Assembly: GCF_014839805.1 (NCBI RefSeq)
Contig: NC_051129.1
Location: forward strand, 7,940,920 to 8,004,919
Length of the DNA: 64,000 nt
Reading direction: 5' to 3'
Source: Manduca sexta
Lineage: Eukaryota > Arthropoda > Insecta > Lepidoptera > Sphingidae
The stretch's first letter is position 1. Every line of letters starts with the position of its first letter. Position numbers and translations under genes: made by a program. The notes under the pieces were generated by a model. The model was not told the origin of the DNA. It saw nothing but the letters and a program-made list of their open reading frames with translations, and did not search any database. Below, one piece after another: positions 11,896 through 25,110 of this stretch.

Positions 11896-13718
11896 TTTTT
11901 TTTTATTTTAATCACGCACCATTTTATGAAGATTTTAAAGTTAAGTGGACCGTTTATGATTCCGTTACCTTATAAAATCATGCACTTAATGGATCGGAGA
12001 TCCGCTTTGCTTTATCCGTCAACAGTGATAGCGCTATGACTTATTTTTTCTATATTATTGCGTGTCATATCCACATTGTTTATAAATTGTTGTTTACTGA
12101 ATCATCTCGCTTGAGCATTGAGTTATCTAGAAAACTTTGTACGTCTGGGAATTTTTACCAGAAATACATTTCGAACTACTTTCTTTTATAATCAAGTAGC
12201 ATTTGCACGCAGCTCCGTCTGCGTTAACGGCCATTGCCGGGATAGCTCCTATTAGTGAAAGAATTTTGAATGAGTTAAGTAGTTTTTTTTATTTGATACA
12301 AACATAAACCCCTATTTTAATCTCATAGGCGATGAATTTCTAGAAATCCCGCCTAAGTGCTAATTCACATAATTTAAGGAACCTTTGTGTAAAATTTTAT
12401 GCTTCTAAATCCAGTGGATTTGGCTGTTATAAGCTATTTCTTCTATTGTATATAAAAATATACTTTTTTATTTTAAAAAATATAATGGAACAAAAAATGA
12501 GGAATAATAAATTAAAATAATCATAACCCTACGAGTTTTGCTGCCGCGATGTGTCCAATGTGCTCAAACAAACAGGCACTCCGTTCTTACTACAACCACG
12601 CCCATAAACAAAACGCTTACATTTTAAAACATTCCTAACACCATTATGACTTCATTCGTACCGTAACCATATTCTCGAAGGGGCAAACATTATTGGCATC
12701 CATATAACACGAAATATCTCGGATGTCATTTCGTTGCCTCCAGGCGCAAGAAATTGCATGAAATATATCTACGAGACTACACCAGTATGAAATGACCTCA
12801 CCGAGTAACTTGGCTTTATGATAAAACGTGGTAGATGGCTTGTTTGGTATGAAATGAGGTGTCTACATACGCTGGTCGGTGTGTAGTCCCCGTATGTGCT
12901 CTGTGCACCCCTGCAGGGCATATTGGACGCAATCTGTGATACCTGACGTGGCTGGGAATTTCATTATAGTCTATTGACTGCTCATGACGAGCGGCTAGAT
13001 TGAAGTGTGATGTCGAAATGTTTGCTGCGGACAGAAGGGCTTTATGAAAATATTTGCATACTCGCTGCAGCGGCGTTTCGGTTTATTTCTGTTTAAAATG
13101 AGATTTTTTTATGACTGTGTTAGGGGTCGTAGTTTTTATTTATTTGCTCAATATGAAAATCTGCAGCCGGTTTTATGGTTTCTTTTAACCTGTTTTGGTC
13201 TCTGATCGTCTCACGGTTTTCGATTTAATATAAAATGGTGATAGCTTTAAGAATCATTTAGATATCCCAATAATCAAACAATTCGTACAAGTTTTATGAT
13301 GTAGTGAAGGTTTATTTGTTAGAGATAGTATTAGTGCCTGTTATAACTATAGACTCTTTATAATAATATTCCTAATAGGAGTGAGATAACCTCGGCAATT
13401 AACGTGTGAACTAACACCTTTACCTACCCCTTCGAGAGCACACGTGTAGGGTTATATATTTTTTATGATCTGCAGCCTTGTCAATGATACTTGATTGGTG
13501 ATCTCTCCTTTATACTAATCAATTAATTCCGTATAAAAATCGATAAGTTTTAATAAAATAATCCTTTACGACATAGATAGGCAAAGGAGAAAGTGCGTTA
13601 CCTTTCGTTTAATGTACAAAAAGGCCGGCATACCTGTGACGACTGGCGAGGGAATAAGGATAAACGTCTTTTGTCAGTCGATACTTTATCTGGACCCCAT
13701 CCAGTGCAGGGTGACTTT
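11896..13718. other. Intergenic DNA; a less AT-rich block at about 12530-13090
   Basis: No gene is supportable. The block around 12530-13090 has mixed, non-repetitive sequence with more GC than the flanks and matches no repeat family in the window. It could be conserved non-coding DNA, but this is inference only. Confidence 0.4.
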
Positions 13719-13744
13719 GCCGCATACGTTTATACGTACGCGGC
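13719..13744. repeat. Hairpin 1 with TTTATA loop
   Basis: The arms GCCGCATACG and CGTACGCGGC pair over 10 bp with one mismatch around a TTTATA loop. A second hairpin with the same loop lies 17 bp downstream. Confidence 0.75.
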
Positions 13745-13761
13745 ATATATAGCCGCAGTGG

Positions 13762-13787
13762 TGATCATATGTTTATACATATGATCA
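13762..13787. repeat. Hairpin 2 with TTTATA loop
   Basis: The arms TGATCATATG and CATATGATCA are perfectly complementary over 10 bp and enclose TTTATA at 13772-13777. Confidence 0.85.
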
Positions 13788-16700
13788 TTGCCCCTATAAA
13801 CTCAAAATTTCGGAATAACCATAAATCCTCTCCGGAATAGGGTAATGGAAAGTGTGGCTGATTGGGTCACCGGTTCTCTGACTTATCACGTGAAACGTAA
13901 TGATAAGCCGCCATTTGACATAGGATTGATTTCTGTAGGACAGTGGCACTACCTCGGTCGAGCAGGCACATGGCTAAATAAATATGTACTCGTATCTACC
14001 TACAACATAAAATTTTTTCAACCTTTTTTATTAATCATTTCAGTAAATCCAACACTTAATAAAACACTGCATTTTATATAATCGATCTACCGCTCAAGTA
14101 GTTCTTGCTTCGTAAAACGCGTGGAACATTAAAATAAGTTTTAATCTTTGGTGTTATATGGGTATGGTTTAAGGAAATTGTTTGCGGCATATTGTAGTAA
14201 ATAATTTCATATATGTTATATAATATTGTACGCTATGCCAGTTCGATGTGAGTTTAAAGTCAATTCGTCTTCAAGTGTAAGTTTTTGTAGTTTTTAGTAT
14301 ACATACTTTAAATGTTTATGTATGAAATCATATTTTGCTTTAGCATTTTTTTGGATTTCGCAAATATTTTATTTCATTGCTTTTTACTTTAACAAATTCA
14401 TATTTTAATAATTTTAGGTATAAATTTTGCGTCCACGGTTTGGCCAAATTATGACGTCTTCATTTTGTCACGAAATAAAAATGTTACGAGCGTACCCTTA
14501 ATCGTTATCAGAATTAAAATTAAAATCGCTTATATATATATAACGCGACGAAATTAAATTTCCAGTGCATTCCAGAAACAACGAACATCAACAAAAGCGA
14601 CTCTACGTTTAAGTGTTAGTAATCTTGGCCGCAACCCATAATGGCTCCGGGGAGTGAAAAAGTACAAATAATATTCTGAAAAATTCTTGCACAAAATATT
14701 AAAATGCTAACACGGACGTTGAAAGCGCGTCATGTCGCCTTGTACCCCGAGTTTATCACACACGTGTTTATTCCATATGTATAGTTATGTAAACGAAACC
14801 CGGGGAGGGCATGAAAATGCATTTCATTGATTCCCATCCCGGTCATTGTCCCCACCGCAATAGGTGGCTGCCAGCAACATTTTCCACCGCATTATTTCAC
14901 TACTATTATTCTTGCTTGGTTAATTTTTAAAAATATTTTATTTGAATTTCGAATCCCTAGTATTAGTTTGTTTTCAGTATTTGTTTGGTTACTGCAGATT
15001 ATTATTATCAAATCACGTTTTATATTCCTTAATGTTTATGTTGGTATGGTAAATATAATTAAAATGAGAACCAGGGACTATGGTTAATGAAAGTAATAAG
15101 TGTACTTATTTATAACACCAATGAAAAAAATACTGATTTATTTGCTCCCTATTTTTATAAAAAAAAAAAAAACATATTTAATATGACAATTTTCATTAAT
15201 CATATTTGGTTTAACCTGTCCAGGTACTATTTGTATGTGCATTTAGTAAGACCAAAATAGAAGATATGACTCAAATTATAAAACTCATTACAGTCTATCT
15301 CATGCAAAATGGCGGAAAGACGAGATGTACGTATATTTCAATGCCGTTTTATATAGAACTTTATAAAGCCTGAGAGTGTATTTTGTGATAGTTAAAAGTT
15401 ATACAACGAGCTACTATCCATGTTTAGTAAGCGAATAAAAAATGAGATAGAGCGCCTCAAATAGAACGCTACATTAGCTCGGGCCTATGCAACGCTGCTG
15501 GCTTTCTAAAAGCAGTTTTTAAATATAGAATATAATTATTTTTCTCTATCACATATAAAATTTGATTTCTATCATAGATATGCCCCGCACCAGTCTAATA
15601 TGCTTTGAATACTGGCCGCATCATATTTTAATCATCTTTTTTATAAACTGCCAGTTCTTTGATTTTCGGTTCATAACTTTTAAAAAAGGAATGTTTAATC
15701 TAGTTTATGTATATGATTGTACTAATCTAAATTAAATTGTTTTATTTTTCACTTAAATATTTGTGGTGAATGCGCAAGCTTACAACGAATCCATAGATTA
15801 CCCTCAATAGGCGGCATAAAAGCCACCCGTCGCATACCACACGTCTATGCAATTGCACGATGAAATATAATACGGCAAAGGTCATTTTAGTGCGTCTTTG
15901 AAATAAATCAGATTGCTTTGTTAGGATCCTTGTGGCCGGCTGCAGTTGAAGGCAATTGTGTTTTACTACTTTATCTATGGCTTAGCGCTAGGTGACAGGT
16001 GCGAAGGTTTTGATTGAAGTGGAAAATGACATCACAATGTTCTTTATTCAGCAGAGATTCACTTCTTGACTACATAATAAAATTTAAGAGTCAATCTGGT
16101 ACCTACTTTGACATAAAAACGCGTAATGAATCACAAGGATTACGATTATAATATTAAATAAAAGTACATTACGACATCATGACTCGAAGTATCCACGCCC
16201 TAGGTTAATCACGACGAAATTAAAACATAAATGAGTTAAGGCATTATTTCGATAATTTGTTTCACTTGAACTTTCCGACACGGCCGGAAAAAGAAGTTTC
16301 AGTTGAAAACCCGTTTCAAGATAGTACATTGCACGCGACACAGCGTACCAAGTGAAATCTCCGAAAGATGTTCCTGCCTCGAAAGTTACAACACGTGAAT
16401 AGGTAGCTGGAAGTGCTATTTGTGCCGGTTGCCTTCCTGCACAACTTCGCCTTTGAGCAGCCTTTGATGTCATATGAGGCATATTTAATATAACCGGGGT
16501 TAAGTTCGTTGACGTTTGAACAACAGTTAATTATAATGCAATTGAATTAGAGAGTTGGTGTTGTGTTTGGTTCCAAATTCAAAACTTATAGGCTGACCAA
16601 TTGGTCAAACAAACATTCTTTAGTAAATTGACTAAAGAACGTTTTAAAATAAAATAAAAAAAAATCTATAGTCTCGCTGCGACGCTATGTTCAATTTCAT

Positions 16701-16931
16701 CTGATGATTAACATGAGGTGTTAAGCCGGTAAAAATCGGGCATACCCTGCTAACCACCAGTATTTGGGAAACCAACAGGATTTTCCCCATAAAAAAGGCG
16801 TAATGTATTAAATAGATAGTACTACGTCATTTTTAATGTTACGGAATCTTTAACAGAAGCTTTACACAATAAATTCATCTACTTTTAATTTTCGCTAGTA
16901 AGAATAGGATTATTAAGTTCCAATGAGTAAA
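13788..16931. other. Intergenic DNA; repeat family 3 copy near the end
   Basis: No gene is recognised. 14560-14900 is a moderately GC-richer, non-repetitive stretch that could be regulatory. The 86-codon frame at 14827-15087 and the 101-codon minus-strand frame at 16177-16482 have no recognisable domain and unremarkable composition. Confidence 0.45.
16690..16815 (-). repeat. Dispersed repeat family 3, copy 2
   Basis: The reverse complement shows ATGGGGAAAATCC, then a 'gtggttagcagggtatgcc' segment, then 'tttttaccggc', the order seen at 6118-6325. It is diverged, so both copies are old. Confidence 0.55.
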
Positions 16932-17147
16932 TCTTATCTTACTAATGTAATATTATGAATGCGAAAGTGTGAAAATATTTGAATGTTTGTTGAAAGTAAA
17001 CGCAGTAATAACGGAACTGATTTGTATAAATTTGTCACACGGGTACACCATAACATTTAAAAATAGATGACGCTGGCGTCGTAGTGTTTTAGGGATGTTT
17101 TTGCTGGAAAGGCTTTTCGGGCAGACATAGCCGCGAGCAACACCTTG
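16932..17147 (+). mobile_element. Helitron-like non-autonomous repeat
   Basis: The 5' side reads TC followed by TTACTAATGTAATATTATG. The body has 'aagtaaacgcag' and 'atagatgacgctggcgtcg'. The 3' side reads 'gccgcgagcaacacc' and ends CTTG, one base from the canonical CTAG. A TC start and CTRR-type end are Helitron hallmarks (known), so the assignment is reasonable but not proven. Confidence 0.5.
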
Positions 17148-18269
17148 TTAATCACAAACATCCTTATAACCAAACAAACTAGTATCATACATAAAACGTG
17201 TATCCATCACATAACATAATTAATATTATTATTTAAGTATCCCACTAAAAATACCTAATGCATGTCGCATTCACATCAAGTAGATGACAACAAAGTGATT
17301 ATACTGTTTCATACCTTTTACTTATAGCATATAATATGTTTGAACATCAGTTTTGTGAATTAAATAAAAAACATAATAAATAAACATATATTAAGTAGAA
17401 TAACATGGTATAATGTAAAATAAATCCCTCTGATTCTGTCATTAGATTCCAAACTGGGTCAACATATCGAGTTACCCATTCCACTATACTTTGATTAACA
17501 GTCTTTGTTTCGAAGCCTCGGGCGAAGAAATACTTGCCACTCAAGATTCGTTAAAGAAGTCTCTTGATAACTCTGTTAAGAAGTTTCTAATCAACACGAG
17601 GTGTTGAGAGTTAGGTACTAAATTAACTGCATATGTTTATTCGATTTGATGTAAAAGAGAAAGATTGTTGCTGATAAACCAATATTTTGTAATGAGCTTG
17701 AAAGAATAAGCAATTATCAGCGTAATCAACATGAAAATTTATTTCATATTTTGATTTATTTTCGATAAAAAGAAAGAAAATATTAATTTTTAAAACAATA
17801 TTTAGGAACGACTTTGAGGTTAAAAATAAGCAAACACTATCATAAGATGTTCACTGCTTTATAAAAGAATTCCTGAAGTTCCAGGTTGACCTAATTAGCC
17901 AATACAATAATGTTTCCGAAGATAAGCTGTCTTATTCTGATATTGACACTAGTTTCTGTTCATATTTGAATAGAGTTGATTTAACTCGCGGAGTATTTAT
18001 TGCGAATTTAACCATAATATCAGAGCTGTCTGTCGGACTAAAATATCGAAGCAAGGAATTATTATCATTAATTACTGATTGTAGGTCTCTGATGTGTGAG
18101 AGTCCCCCTGGGTAGATACCCCCGGAGTGTGTAGTCATTGTTGTGTTTCGGTTTGAAGGATATTGTAGTCAATGTAACTACTGGACATAATAAGACTTAA
18201 CATCTTGTGTCATAAGATGGCGAGCGCAGTGGAATGCCAAACAATCCTTTGTAATTCAAGGTGTTGGAT
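17148..18269. other. Intergenic DNA, nothing recognised
   Basis: Short frames only; no repeat family identified. Confidence 0.5.
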
Positions 18270-18345
18270 GGTGTTTCTACTGTTTATGGGCGGTCGTATC
18301 GCTTACCACCAGGCAATCGACAAGCTCGTCTCGTCATCCAAAGCA
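18270..18345 (+). repeat. Fragment of a dispersed lepidopteran repeat
   Basis: A 'tatgggcggtcgtatcgctt' block followed by 'accaccaggc' and 'caagctcgtctcg' resembles the 3' ends of LINE/SINE elements common in moths and butterflies (recognised from memory). It is the only such copy I see here. It lies inside a 130-codon open frame (18205-18597) and makes that frame unlikely to be a gene. Confidence 0.5.
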
Positions 18346-19792
18346 ATAAAAGAAATACAGAATATTACTTCTAACTTATTGGTTGTAACCAAAAAGGGCA
18401 CCGCGATTAACTTAATCAAGCTAAGGCTTAATTTAGAGTTCAGCGCCAGATGGAGGAAACTTTCCACTCTCGACTTCCCTCATGGTCGTAATGACCGAAG
18501 TTTGGTGTTTTTCTTGTCGCTGCCTACTTTACAGCGATTCGCCACTATTGTCCCTTCGTTTTTGTACTGTATGGGTTATGTAATTTTAGTTAGTTGACTA
18601 ATTTAATTATAAAGACTGTTCGCACAAATCGTGAGTTTAGTTAAACAACCTTATCTATCTTTAAAAAGATTTTAAATATTTGTTAATAAAAATATTTTAT
18701 GTTATTTTATTTTTAACCACTCATATAGTTTAATGTTTCTAGAATTATAAGGTTGTTGAAAATGATACTATTTACTTCAAAACAGAACATAATAATTTTA
18801 ATTAATGATTCCTGTTTATTAATAGGTATCTGATTAATAGGAACTAGTAAAAAAATAGAAATATGCTGATGCCATCTAAACCAAGCAAGAATAACTTTTA
18901 ATCAAAGTGATACATTACACAAAATACAAACATGAATTGAAAACCTTTTTTTGGAAGTTGGTTAAAAAACTGTCTTTATTCAAATATTTTTTAGTGCTCA
19001 CATCCCTTCTTATTAAATTTGAATTTTGCCTTACAAAACTATGTATTATTTATGGATCAATATTTCTATTATTTTGTTTTATTTCGTCCGCTAAACTTAC
19101 CCTTTCAGCACAATAAAAAAGTTGCTTCAACTATATTTATAGTCCCTTGAACCATAAAGACATAACTTTTCTACACCTCAAATGCCCCGCAGCAAAGCAG
19201 TAGTCTTATTTACCCCTCCTTACCCTATTTATAGCTTTTATGGGGCGATTCACGCAATAAGTCCAAGTCACCCGCATCTCCCCCTAGTGTGCCGCAGCGT
19301 TTATAGTTTTATGGGTTTGTTCGGTGTTAACTTTGGTACAAAGATTGTCAGCCATGAAGACTTGGCCGTCGGGCGGGGATTTGGCTCACTGCGATAGATA
19401 AGTTCTAGACGGGAATGTTTCTAATTTATTTTTTTGTATTAAACATTAGTGATGGTGCAAATACTACAAACAGTTATTGATCAGCGTACTATGGGAAATA
19501 TATGCAGCCGATCGAAATAAAGAACCAGCGCCCATACAAGAGCGACATGTGCTTTTAATCGTGTCACTGCCTATATTTTAATTAATAGTGTACAATAGAT
19601 ATGGAAGAGCAATATTTCCTAATATAAGTATTGCTATACTTAAACTGAGGTGCCAAAACTTGTGACTGTATATATTTAATGATTTCTTATGTTTACGCGA
19701 ATGTTAATTTAAATGTACTTATATATTTAGTTGGAGCCAAATTAATATTTTCTTTTTTATTTATTTTTTAATTCAATGTTATAATATAATGC
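18346..19792. other. Intergenic DNA, nothing recognised
   Basis: AT-rich with isolated short frames. The 71-codon frame at 19182-19397 shows no recognisable domain. Confidence 0.5.
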
Positions 19793-19970
19793 CGGTTGCA
19801 GACAAGAGTAAAGCTAAGTTACTTTAGTTTAGCTCGCACAGCTGGTAAAATTATACATATAACTCAGCTTCGTTTATATTATAGTTTGTAAACGTAAGTA
19901 CGAAAAAAACCTCATTATACGAGTCAAGTTAAATTAACTTAGCTAAGCTTTCAGAGTAGAATGACAGTGT
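19793..19970. mobile_element. Possible MITE (family A, copy 1)
   Basis: GCCGGTTGCAGAC at the left is followed by an AGCTAAGTTA block. An inverted version (TAACTTAGCT) lies near 19935-19950, giving imperfect subterminal inverted repeats. A similar arrangement occurs at 57664-57840. No coding capacity and no clear target duplication. Confidence 0.4.
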
Positions 19971-20110
19971 TCTTGGGCCGTGAACTGTGGGGTTACAGGT
20001 TCGTTGAAAACAAGTAGTATAATGCACAGGATTCATCGTACCTTTGCACGCAAATCCATCAAAATCCATTCAGTGATTTACACATTGTTTCTTATATATA
20101 CGTTTAAACG
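19971..20110 (-). repeat. Helitron-like repeat fragment
   Basis: 'caaatccatcaaaatccatt' and 'cagtgatttacacatt' are reverse-oriented versions of the core shared with the other copies. The ends cannot be placed precisely. Confidence 0.35.
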
Positions 20111-20131
20111 TTTTGTATTTCACCTTTTCTT

Positions 20132-20461
20132 TCTAATATTATAAATATGTATGTTTGTGAAAATATTTGGGTGTTTGAATGTTTGTCAGAAGTAAAATAC
20201 ACGCAGTATTAAGTGTTAAGTAGTAAGTATTAAGTAACCTCTGAAATTTTTATAAAATTTAGCAGATCATGTCCTGGATTGACATAAAGGCTACCTTAAA
20301 TCCTGACAATTTGCTCCCTTGGGAAGTATTGGAATTTCAAATCAGATTTTCAAGTAGATAGCGCAAGCGTCGTATAGATGGTGTTACGAATCGCTGCATT
20401 GATTTAGAGATTTTTGTAGCGTGAAAGATTTCGCGTGGGCGATGTGGTGAGCAACACCTAG
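20132..20461 (+). mobile_element. Helitron-like non-autonomous repeat, fullest copy
   Basis: It starts TCTAATATTATAAATATG and ends 'gagcaacac' followed by CTAG at 20458-20461, with a T immediately after. TC at the 5' end, CTAG at the 3' end and no terminal inverted repeat or target duplication fit a non-autonomous Helitron (known hallmarks). The base before TC is T rather than the expected A, a weak point. Confidence 0.55.
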
Positions 20462-23400
20462 TTTTTATTATTAGGAAGGTAATATTTAAACCCCGAGGGA
20501 ATAGCCCAAAATAGTAGTAGTACTCATTCGTTTTCGTATGCATATTTAGTGTGCGCAGAGACTAATAAGGAATTTTTAATTTTTTTTATTGGATCTACTA
20601 ACTGCTCACATCACGTTGGGCAACATTCAACAAAAAATAAAGTTCTTATTGCAAGTGGATGAAACATATAATTACTGAATTTGATCATCTATTGGAATCA
20701 ACAGATACATTAACAATTTAATGCATATTACTTTGTCATATTTATAATCTATCATTGTGGAGAAGAGAACTTATATATAGTTAACACGAATATTTATATA
20801 ATAATAGTTCATTAAATGGTAAAATTTTTAACTTTTGAATTTCTACCCATCATCATTGTCTACTTATTTTTTTTCACTTATAAATTGCACCGAACAATTG
20901 TCGTGCAAAAATATTTTTTTTTTCACACAGGACACATTAAATTCGCTTGCAAAAATAATATAGGAAAAACGACGCCAACAAATAACGATAACGTTTATTA
21001 TAGGTACATACTCCTTTATAACACTTATCTAGATTTGAAAAGCAAATAAAGTATTTTTACAATAAAATAGAATGGCCGGGTCTCACGTGCCTTTTACGCC
21101 CTGTATTGAGTTTATAGAGCAGTTGATAATATCAGGGGACTCGATGAATAACATTTCAATACTTTCACGTTTTACGGGTCAGGTAACAATATTTTATATC
21201 TTAATAGTTAAAGTAAGGAATAAAACTTTGATGTTAATGTTATTTAAAATTATACTTATATATTTACTATACTTATACATATATAATCAGGGGACAATAT
21301 TTTGTTTACAAGGATGTATCCGTCATTTTGCGATTGTTGGCTTCTAGTCCAAGGAGAACTTTAATAGGCATGTAGGGAAGACAGTCAAAAATCCCTATCA
21401 AAGCTGCACCACTATGAGAACGCCCGTAAATGCAAAAACACAGATTCGCCTTTGTAGACGGAATAGGGCCCCGTGAAAATATTATAAAAACAAAAGTAAC
21501 TTTCTGTGTCTGTCCGTTACTCTGCTACGGTTGAATCACTGCACCAATAACGATGAAATTTGGTACGGAGATAGGTTGAAAGCTTGGGAAGGACTTATAT
21601 ACTTTTTATCCTGCGAAAATAGTGGAACATTTATCCCGTAAACCTTGTTCACGCAAGCGGATCCGAAAATAAAAGTTAGTATGATATTTAATATAAAATA
21701 TGTTGTAGTTATTTCAGAAACTAGTCTAAAAAGATCAAGCGAGTAAAAGAACAAAGAACACTTTTTAGTCTGAATCCGCCCTCAGCAATACGTATTCCCA
21801 AAAGAAATATCGACCCTAACAAAAGTTAGATGTCCGCAAACTAAAACGGTGCTACCAACATAACAAACCTTAATACCTTTGATAAAGATTGTCAGATTTA
21901 CGCTCTACCGTAATTAGTTCACGTAAAGTCATTCGCACAGCAATTTGTTTTCACTACAAAGTTGAAGGGACGGCCTGTAATCGAGTATGTTTTGTCAATT
22001 AGGCTCTTACCCAGGGAGCTGTAAATTCCCATTTGCTTCGGAGTCTGCGTGATTATCCTTTTAGAAGCCCCGTTGGATTTATAGTTCTCTTGTTAAGTCC
22101 ATTAGGATGGTCAACGTAACACTGCATAACTGTCTCTTTTTTGTGACAATTTATTCTAGTCAGTAGGAAAGTAAAAAAGTACATTTGAGGTTATGTTTGT
22201 ATTTTGTATACATCTATAGTTATTATATTTGTAATAAGTATGTATGTAGTGATAAATGAATTTAGTCGTGATTTTGGTATTAAAGTATTCATTCCTCAGT
22301 GCAATTAGCAGGTGTAGTTTTTGTTTAATATTTCTTTCTAAGCAATGAGATTTACACTCGTAGATCATGAATAAGCCGTTTATAAAACAAAGTGGGTAGC
22401 ATAATTTACTAAGGTTTTTGTGAAGTAAACGGCTAAACGGGGAACTGAAGAGTCCCACTTCAGCGAAGAAATGAGAATAAATCAAACCCCCATCACTTTG
22501 GCATCGGACTATGGGCGCAGTAAGGGAAATGCTTGAATAATTTCTTTGTCTGTGATGGCAATGTTTTTAAGTTAATTTATTTCAACGTTTCTTTTGCTGT
22601 TATTATTTATAGCAATCTAATAATACGGTTTTCTAGCGAAGCTATTGAAAATCTGTAACCCTTATAGAAAGAATTGTGCCTTTATATTTTCGAGTGTCCA
22701 GCAAAAAATCTAAAGGTCCAATAGGTTTTTTCGTTTTATTTGATTTTTTTCTTGAATCTATCCTCTTAGCCATCTTATTTGGCTTGAAGGAGTATGGTTA
22801 GGCAGTGAATGTGGTGAAGTCCAGCATGCAGTTTAAAAATAAAGTACTGCGTTGTACCGTTCGGAATATAGAAACTAATTTGACAGTATTGAAATTCGCG
22901 CTAGCACGGCGCGAGGCTCGCGTCTTATCACATTATATTAAATATCATCCTAGCAATATAAATGGAATATATACTCGTATTAAAGTATTTGCTAGAAGTA
23001 AACGCATAATCATTTAATAGATTTGAAAGGAGATTACTTATACCTTAACACACTCGTAACCTCACGGATCATGGCCCAAGTAACCTGCAAATAGGCGATT
23101 AGACTGATGAAGCGATTTATATATATTGTGATATAAAATATGATATCACGTGACCTATTTAAATTTCGGTATATCCGATATTAGTGCTTAATAAATTGGA
23201 CCGCAACTAACAATTAAATATTAATGGGAAAATCAAAAGTTTATTATTAATTATAGCTCTAAATTCACTGCAACGAGGCTAACGTTTCAATATAATTATA
23301 AAAATAAATTAAAACCAAATGCGATTAGTGCTGTGAAATCTAGGGTAATTGATTGAGGCTAATTGATGTGTCGATGAATTGAACATGTAAATTATATTAA

Positions 23401-24664
23401 ATAAATTCAAATTTGGAACCAGTCGAGCGGTTTTAGGATGAACATCGTTGCCGACAATGTGCATTTTTTACATTAGGGGCTTTCTGTTTATTAAATATAA
23501 TAAATATTTATGGTATATTCAAAAATATTTGTGAACAGGAAATGTTTGGATACAAAGCGAAGACGTTTGTGACTTAAATCCAAATATATTCAAAACAATG
23601 CAGCGGCGCAAGTAATGTAAATATTATTTTATAAAAAATCATTTCAAACCACAACGAGACCATTTAAAATATTTACAAACATTTCCACAACATTGCCTGC
23701 ATATACTTTATAGCGGGGAGTCAGCGCAAAACTTATAAATCCAAGAAAAACGGGAACACGTACAATGTCAACGAACGGCTTAATGTAAAAAGTCCCCGCC
23801 AAGAGCGTGAGCTTGGAATCGATACGAGTTATCGGCTCTTCGGTAAACTTGTAAAGACTTTTATATAGGATGCTGTTAAATATTTTATGGCCTCTCTGTC
23901 CGCCAGAAATCAATTTAAGACAAGGAACTTAAAGGAAGGGTACGCTTATCTTTCCCTAGCAGCTGTGCTGAAACAACACTACCAATGAACCGGCTGTACG
24001 GGACCATGGTTTTATTAGAATTTAAAGCCGATCGCCTTTTGTTTTGGTCAGTGTTTTTTTTTGCGGGATTGGGCGTGTGTCACTTACGGTTTGGGTTTAA
24101 TGAATATATTACAGGGAAAGGCACTTGAAGAGTGTATTTTTAGTACTGAAATAACTTACCCTGTCTTAGAATCTTGATAAAGTTTGCGTAGTGTGCCTAA
24201 TGTTTTTTTATCTTTGAACTTTTATATCTCAAATGTACCTTGCGATAATCGAGTGTTAAAACGTAATAATACTCGTTTACTTCAACTTTATATACTATAA
24301 AGAAAATTTCTCCTGTAACAAAATTGTTCGGAAATATTATAAAGTATGAGTATCATAAAGTTTGTGCCTGAAAACATAAATATGGACGACAATATAGTAC
24401 GTAGGTATGTGGACGGACGCTCCCTGAATGTAGACTAGATCTCAGATTCCCCCTTCACTACTTACGCACGTCGGAGAACCCTTCCTTCGGTTACTTACAT
24501 GGAGTTCGTAAAATTTCAAAAATGGAATCGTGCGTGCTCTATGAAATATTATACTCGTCGAATTCTCAAAAAAGTTTTGTAGCATTATCTCTTCTTAGAA
24601 TGGATAAAAACGAGAATCCTTATTCCACGAAATATTTATTTGTAACTTTTGTGTATTTAGAATT
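20462..24664. other. Intergenic DNA with one more Helitron-like fragment
   Basis: A fragment at about 21497-21670 has 'gatgaaatttggtacggaga', then 'tactttttatcctgcgaaaa', then 'cacgcaagcggatccg'. Otherwise no gene is supportable. Frames such as 22156-22485 (minus, 109 codons) and 23644-23913 (minus, 89 codons) carry no recognisable domain. Confidence 0.45.
21497..21670 (+). repeat. Helitron-like repeat fragment
   Basis: It shares ordered blocks with 3040-3200 and 9430-9720, including the 'actttttatcctgcgaaaa' segment and the CACGCAAGCGGATCCG block. The 3' CTAG end is not seen. Confidence 0.4.
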
Positions 24665-24904
24665 TTGAAATATAATCTTGTTTTATTTGTTGTAAAATTA
24701 AACTGTTTGTGTAAAGTACGCAAAAAAAAATACAAAGACATGCCAAAAACAGATAAAGCTCGGAAGAATAATTACACACCGTCCTTACATGCGGTGCTCT
24801 ACGTTAAATGCAGTTTAATTACACGACCCAAGTCCCTATTGTTACGTTTCAGCTGTCACATCCAAATAAAAGGACCTTCCCACATCCAAGAGGAAAAGTT
24901 ATTG

Positions 24905-25110
24905 TGGAAATTCGTGGGGTGCGACGCACCGGCACAGGCGGCGTGTTTTCACGCGGCCAGTGCCGCTTTCGCCCACGTCGCGAGAGGGCGCCACGCGCGC
25001 TCCGTGTCGCGCCCACGTGACTTGTTGCTTGAATCGTTCACACACAGTACAAACAAAACATGCGCCGCGCAACCCCTAATTATGATACTCAGACCTGATC
25101 AACATCTGAC
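24905..25110 (+). promoter_or_regulatory. CpG-rich leader/promoter block of the 168-residue gene
   Basis: A compact GC- and CpG-rich stretch (densest at about 24915-25020) stands out in AT-rich DNA and ends just before the ATG at 25111. It reads as the promoter and 5' leader of the downstream gene. An open frame (24665-25114) runs through it and its stop overlaps the start codon as ATGA. I treat that frame as leader sequence because its 5' half is low-complexity and it shows no domain. No TATA box or initiator can be fixed by eye. Confidence 0.45.

Noticed and set aside
16177..16482. 101-codon minus-strand open frame
   Set aside because: No recognisable motif or hydrophobic pattern, no start context or neighbouring exon support; likely chance in a less AT-rich patch.
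18205..18597. 130-codon open frame on the plus strand
   Set aside because: It crosses a dispersed-repeat fragment (about 18270-18345), shows no domain and has no splice or leader evidence.
22156..22485. 109-codon minus-strand open frame
   Set aside because: Low-complexity Tyr/Asn/Lys-rich translation typical of AT-rich non-coding DNA.
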